A stretch of DNA of 64,000 nt from Pseudonocardia xinjiangensis (GTDB lineage Bacteria; Actinomycetota; Actinomycetes; Mycobacteriales; Pseudonocardiaceae): assembly GCF_012911925.1 (NCBI RefSeq), contig NZ_JAAXKY010000002.1:62001-126000 (forward strand), in the 5' to 3' direction. Shown piece by piece: positions 60,464 through 64,000 of the stretch. Position numbers and translations under genes: made by a program. Numbering within the stretch: the stretch's first letter is position 1; every line of letters begins with the position of its first letter. The notes under the pieces were generated by a model. It worked only from the letters and a program-made list of their open reading frames with translations, searched no databases and was not told the DNA's origin.

Positions 60464-62169
60464 CTCTTCACCGTGTCCTCGGTCCGGAGCGCGGCGCGCA
60501 TATCGAGCCGGCGCAGTTTTCCGCTGGTGGTTCGGGGAATGGCGCGGGGCGCCACCAGATGAACGGCGATGCCGGCCGCGTCCGTCACAGCAGCCACCCG
60601 GGCGCGCAACCGCCGGACGAGCTCTGCCCTGAGGCCGTCGTCGGTGACGGTGGTCTCGGCGACGAGGACGATCCGCTCGCGGTCCGGCGATCCGTCGGCG
60701 AACGCGACGCATCGTCCCTTGTGGACGCCGGACACCTGCCGGGCCGCGTCCTCGACGTCGAGCGGGTACACGTTCCGCCCGGCGACCGTGATCATCTCCT
60801 TGAGGCGGCCGGTGAAGAACAGCTCGCCGTCGCGCAGGTAACCCAGGTCCCCGCTGCGCAGCCACCCGTCGGCGGTGAACAGGTCCCTGCCGTCGGCCCC
60901 GGCGAGGTAGCCGGTGGTCGACATCGCCCCGCGCAGCTGGATCTCGCCGACCACGCCGTCCGGCCGGACGCGCTCGCCGTCGGCGATGCGGACCTGCATG
61001 TCGGCGACAGCCCGTCCCAGCCCCACGAGACCACGGGCGCCCGGCGCCTCGGCCGCCACCGGGACGGCCTCGCCGTGTTCCGCGAGCGCGTCGCGGTCCA
61101 CCCATTCGACCAGCGGGGCCCGGCCCGCCGGCGGCAGCGTGGCCACCAGCGTCACCTCGGCCATGCCGTAGGCGGGGACCATGGTCGGAGCCCGGAAACC
61201 GGCCGGAGCGAACCGCTCCAGGAACGCGGCCACCGATGCGGGCGACACCGCCTCCGCCCCGTTGAACGCCACCCGCCACGCCGACAGGTCCAGCCCGGCG
61301 GCATCCGCCGGCGGCACGGCCGCCAGCAGCGCGTCGTAGCCGAAGTTCGGCATCGTGGCGATCGTGCCCCTGACCTGGGCGAACTGCGCCAACCACCGCC
61401 CCGGGCGGCGAACGAAGCCGGCCGGGGACCACAGGTGCAGCGGGATCCCCCTGAACAGCCCGGTCAGCGCACCGAACAGGCCCATGTCGTGGAACAGGGG
61501 CAGCCACGAGCCGTGCACGTCGGCGGGCCCGAGCCGGATGCCGGCGGTGATGGCACGGGCGCAGTGCCAGACGTTGGCGTGGCTGAGCACGACTCCCTTG
61601 GGGTCGGCCGTGCTGCCGGACGTGAACTGGACGATCGCTGCTGACGAGGTGTCGACGGCCGAGGGTGCCGCGCCGTCGGGGACGTCCCGGGCGAGGAGCT
61701 CCCCGCTGTCGAGGACGGCCGGCCCGAGGTGGGCGAGCGCGGGGCGCATCCGGGCCGCGATGCGGTGGGAGAGCACGACGTGGGTCATCCCGGCGGCCTC
61801 GACCACCCGCTGGGTGCGGCGGACGTAGTCGGCGAGATCGGTGCCCATCGGCAGGGCGAGCGGCGCGGCGGCGGCCCCGGTGCGGACGATGCCGAAGAGG
61901 GACTGCAGGAACTCCGGGGCGTTCGGAGAGAGGATCCCGACCCGGTCTCCCGGCCGGACACCCCGCCGGGCCAGCGCGGCGGAAAGCCTCCGGGACGCCG
62001 TGGCCAGCTCGTCGTAGCGCAGCCGCTCGTCCTCGTCGGGGAAGTGCACCTGCTGCCCGGGATGCTGGGCGGCCACGATGTCCAGCGCGTCGTGCAGCGT
62101 CAGGGGGATGGTGCGGCCGGGGTCGCAGGGTGTCGTACCGGGCGTCGCCAGATATGGCGCTGTCGGCAT
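60460..62169 (-). CDS. Fatty acyl-AMP ligase (FAAL-type)
   Basis: About 569 residues from ATG 62169 (GAGGACGAG upstream); longer starts up to 62274 are open but unlikely. Motifs: VQFTSGSTADPKGVVLSH, SWLPLFHDMGLFG typical of FAALs, FNGAEAV, PAYGMAEVTLVATL, and LRSGDLGYLRDGELFFTGRLKEMITVAGRNVYP, with the PRTTSGKLRR Lys loop at the end. FAALs activate free fatty acids as adenylates and pass them to an ACP without CoA. First gene of the operon, so this step defines the starter chain. Divergent from the P450. Confidence 0.92.
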   Translation of the reverse strand: MPTAPYLATPGTTPCDPGRTIPLTLHDALDIVAAQHPGQQVHFPDEDERLRYDELATASRRLSAALARRGVRPGDRVGILSPNAPEFLQSLFGIVRTGAAAAPLALPMGTDLADYVRRTQRVVEAAGMTHVVLSHRIAARMRPALAHLGPAVLDSGELLARDVPDGAAPSAVDTSSAAIVQFTSGSTADPKGVVLSHANVWHCARAITAGIRLGPADVHGSWLPLFHDMGLFGALTGLFRGIPLHLWSPAGFVRRPGRWLAQFAQVRGTIATMPNFGYDALLAAVPPADAAGLDLSAWRVAFNGAEAVSPASVAAFLERFAPAGFRAPTMVPAYGMAEVTLVATLPPAGRAPLVEWVDRDALAEHGEAVPVAAEAPGARGLVGLGRAVADMQVRIADGERVRPDGVVGEIQLRGAMSTTGYLAGADGRDLFTADGWLRSGDLGYLRDGELFFTGRLKEMITVAGRNVYPLDVEDAARQVSGVHKGRCVAFADGSPDRERIVLVAETTVTDDGLRAELVRRLRARVAAVTDAAGIAVHLVAPRAIPRTTSGKLRRLDMRAALRTEDTVKR

Positions 62170-62430
62170 CTCGTCCTCGCTGCTCGGGCTTGCTCGGGCG
62201 GTTCGCACGGCTTTTCCGCTGTCGAGCACACCGCCGATCGGCATATCGGTCAAGTGCGCCGCGCTCCAATTCATCGCCCCATCGCTGACGCCAATCGCCG
62301 ATTGTTCACCGACGCCGTCCGCGCTCAGATTTCACGAGCGATTCACGATACGGACGAACACCCGTACACCGTGCTCGGGAGAAGCTGGTCGCCTCTTTGC
62401 AGCGCCGACCGCCGACGACGAGGAAGTGTG
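62170..62430. promoter_or_regulatory. Divergent promoter region of lipid operon and P450
   Basis: 261 bp between the two starts, less GC-rich in 62280-62370. A near-direct repeat TTTCACGA-GCG-ATTCACGA lies at about 62326-62346, and CCGATCGG/CCGAT elements at 62233-62248. A single regulator could control both sides. No regulator gene is adjacent on this end. The P450 start has AGGAAGTGTG directly before it. Confidence 0.4.
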
Positions 62431-63642
62431 ATGAGCGCTACTGCGAGTCCGCCCGTGTTCGATGCGTTCGCTCCCGAGCACCGAGCCGATCCCTATCCGC
62501 GCTACGCCATTGTGCGGGAGGCCGTTCCGTTCCTCGACAGCGGATTCGGCGTCGAGTTCGTGACCCGTCACGCCGAGTGCAGCGCAGTGCTGAGCGAGAC
62601 GCTGTGGAGCCACCGCGACGAGGCCGAGCTCTTCCACCCCGACGCCGATCGCACCGACCTGCCCACGTCGTTCCTGTGGATGGACCCGCCCGACCACACA
62701 CGGCTGCGGGGTCTCGTCAGCAAGGCCTTCACCCCGAAGCGGGTGGTCGAGCTGCGGCCGCGGATCCTCGAGCTGGTCACGGGCATGCTCGACGCCGTGC
62801 TGGCCGCGGACGAGGTGGAGGCCATCGAGGCGATCGCCTACCCGTTGCCGCTGATCGTCATCTGCGAGCTGCTCGGCGTGCCGGACGCCGACCAGGCCAT
62901 GGTGCACCGGCTCGGGCCGGGGCTCGCCCGCGGCTTCGACCCCGACCCGGTGCTCTCCCCGGAGGAGCGCCGGGCGCGGGACGAGGGCTCCCGCGAGCTG
63001 ATCGCCTACTTCCGCGCGCTGATCGCCGAGCGCCTGCGCGACCCGCGTAGCGACCTGGTGAGCGCGCTCGGTGCCGTCCACGAGCGGGGTGACACGCTCA
63101 CCGAGCACGAGATGCTCACCACCTGCATCACGTTGCTCATCGCCGGGCACGAGACCACGGTCAACATGGTCGGCAACGGACTGCTCGCGCTGATGCGCAA
63201 CCCTGGGCAGCTGGCCCTGCTGCGGGAGCGTCCCGAGCTCGCCGGGCCCGCTGTGGACGAGATCCTGCGGTACGACTCGCCGGTGCACATGACGACGCGC
63301 ACCGCCCGCGAGGACCTCGTCGTCGGCGGCCGCACGTTCCGCGAAGGCGACAACGTCTGCGTCCTCGTCGGCTCCGCCAACCGTGACCCGCGCGCCTACG
63401 ACCGGCCCGACGAGTTCGACGTGACCCGGTACGCGAGTGGCACCGCAACACCGCGGCACCTGGGCTTCGCACTCGGCATCCACTACTGCATGGGCGCGGC
63501 ACTGGCCCGGCTGGAGGGAGAGGTCCTCCTGGCCGAGCTCGCGCGCCGGGTCCGCACGCTGGAGCAGGCGGGCGATCCGGTCTACCGGCCCAACCTGCTC
63601 ATCCGCGGGCTGCGCGAGCTGCCGCTGCGGTTCACGGCCTGA
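62431..63642 (+). CDS. Cytochrome P450
   Basis: 403 residues, ATG 62431. Class I bacterial P450: I-helix AGHETTVNM (acid-alcohol pair), K-helix EILRYDSP, heme loop FALGIHYCMGAALARLE with the Cys ligand at residue 353. Soluble, so it needs ferredoxin and reductase supplied in trans. Divergently transcribed from the lipid operon with a shared promoter region, so probably a tailoring hydroxylase or epoxidase of the ACP-bound or released lipid. Confidence 0.93.
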   Translation: MSATASPPVFDAFAPEHRADPYPRYAIVREAVPFLDSGFGVEFVTRHAECSAVLSETLWSHRDEAELFHPDADRTDLPTSFLWMDPPDHTRLRGLVSKAFTPKRVVELRPRILELVTGMLDAVLAADEVEAIEAIAYPLPLIVICELLGVPDADQAMVHRLGPGLARGFDPDPVLSPEERRARDEGSRELIAYFRALIAERLRDPRSDLVSALGAVHERGDTLTEHEMLTTCITLLIAGHETTVNMVGNGLLALMRNPGQLALLRERPELAGPAVDEILRYDSPVHMTTRTAREDLVVGGRTFREGDNVCVLVGSANRDPRAYDRPDEFDVTRYASGTATPRHLGFALGIHYCMGAALARLEGEVLLAELARRVRTLEQAGDPVYRPNLLIRGLRELPLRFTA

Positions 63643-63660
63643 CGCAGGCCTGTGGTGCCG

Positions 63661-64000
63661 CTACGGGGCGGGGGCCCGGGCACCGGCGGCGGCCGTCAGG
63701 GCCACTGCATCGGTGTCGACGAGCACGGCGGCGTCGTCCAGCGGCTCGGCGGCGGCCACCACGGCGTCGGCGTAGACGTCGATCCGGCTCAGTGCCACCC
63801 CCGCCCGGCCGCGCGCCCGGCCGGGCGGGGACAGCAGCTCGGCGCGGTGCGCCGTGGCAGGCCCGATCCACACCGGCACCCCGGCCAGCGCGGAGGCCCC
63901 GGCGTGGTGGGTGTGCCCGCACACCACCATCCGCACGTCCGTGCCGGTGACGACGCGAGCCAGCCCCGCGGGGTCGCGCAGGTCGTTGCCGCGCATCGGG
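63661..64000 (-). CDS. Metallophosphoesterase, C-terminal part (cut by window end)
   Basis: The minus frame is open from the window edge to a TAG at 63661-63663. It contains MRGNDLRDPAGLARVVTGTDVRMVVCGHTHHAGASALAGVPVWIGPATAHRAE, whose GHTHH is the last metal-binding block of calcineurin-like phosphoesterases of the CpdA (3',5'-cyclic nucleotide or glycerophosphodiester) type. The N-terminal blocks with D-x-H and GDxxD lie beyond the edge. It ends 18 bp from the P450 stop and is convergent with it; not obviously part of the lipid locus. Confidence 0.8.
   Translation of the reverse strand, partial: PMRGNDLRDPAGLARVVTGTDVRMVVCGHTHHAGASALAGVPVWIGPATAHRAELLSPPGRARGRAGVALSRIDVYADAVVAAAEPLDDAAVLVDTDAVALTAAAGARAPAP

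Noticed and set aside
52616-63642. Interpretation of the lipid locus as a modular PKS or NRPS
   Set aside because: No condensation, adenylation-PCP or multi-domain KS-AT protein is present; all enzymes are single-domain.
1-64000. CRISPR array or CRISPR-like spaced repeats
   Set aside because: No short regularly spaced direct repeats were seen anywhere in the window.

Overview
The window comes from a very GC-rich actinobacterium, most likely a Pseudonocardiaceae or related mycolata-type genus. The grounds are strong third-position G/C bias, many GTG starts, tight 4-bp gene overlaps, a mycothiol-dependent-isomerase-like protein and a mycofactocin-type SDR. No intact tRNA, rRNA, CRISPR array or recognisable transposase was found. 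Gene-level calls rest on reading protein motifs; no database search was run.

Left part (1-30 kb). A C1/serine end (folP, sdaA) is followed by a decayed stretch (MarR tail, deleted aldo/keto reductase, reductase with an in-frame TAG). Next come a NarL/DesK two-component pair, a membrane protein fused in frame to an epoxide hydrolase, and a sugar-acid dehydratase facing a binding-protein-dependent sugar ABC importer that has no ATPase of its own. Several small regulator/enzyme units follow, and three TetR genes have clear palindromic operators next to them. A tRNA-Pro-like 3' end at 23.3 kb looks like an integration scar. Beside it sits a three-gene envelope cassette (two solute-binding-like proteins, one with a von Willebrand A domain, and a membrane-anchored partner), then YibE/F and a macrolide-type glycosyltransferase.

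Middle part (30-51 kb). This is an accessory catabolic mosaic: MBL hydrolase, GMC oxidoreductase, hydantoinase/acetone-carboxylase-like HyuA-HyuB-zinc-ribbon operon, SnoaL-like protein, luciferase-type oxidoreductase, Dps, YcaC-like hydrolase, SDR, PAS kinase, response regulator and HSL-type esterase. It is stitched together by at least seven copies or remnants of one AraC-family regulator gene and its 3' flank. Two full copies share a nearly identical 578-bp block although their N-terminal halves have diverged, which is a gene-conversion signature. Other remnants (IclR, LAL ATPase, truncated response regulator, frameshifted persulfide dioxygenase-rhodanese) show active rearrangement.

Right part (52.6-63.6 kb). 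A ten-gene, tightly overlapping operon on the minus strand and a divergent P450 form a compact fatty-acyl biosynthetic locus: fatty acyl-AMP ligase, acyl carrier protein, two diiron ferritin-fold desaturase-like enzymes, CFA-type methyltransferase, two hotdog thioesterases, acyl-CoA synthetase, FAD oxidoreductase and FabH-like ketosynthase. An acid activated by the ligase would be carried on the ACP, desaturated and methylated there, then condensed or released. I do not recognise a described pathway with this gene set, and it is the best candidate for an undescribed system in the window.
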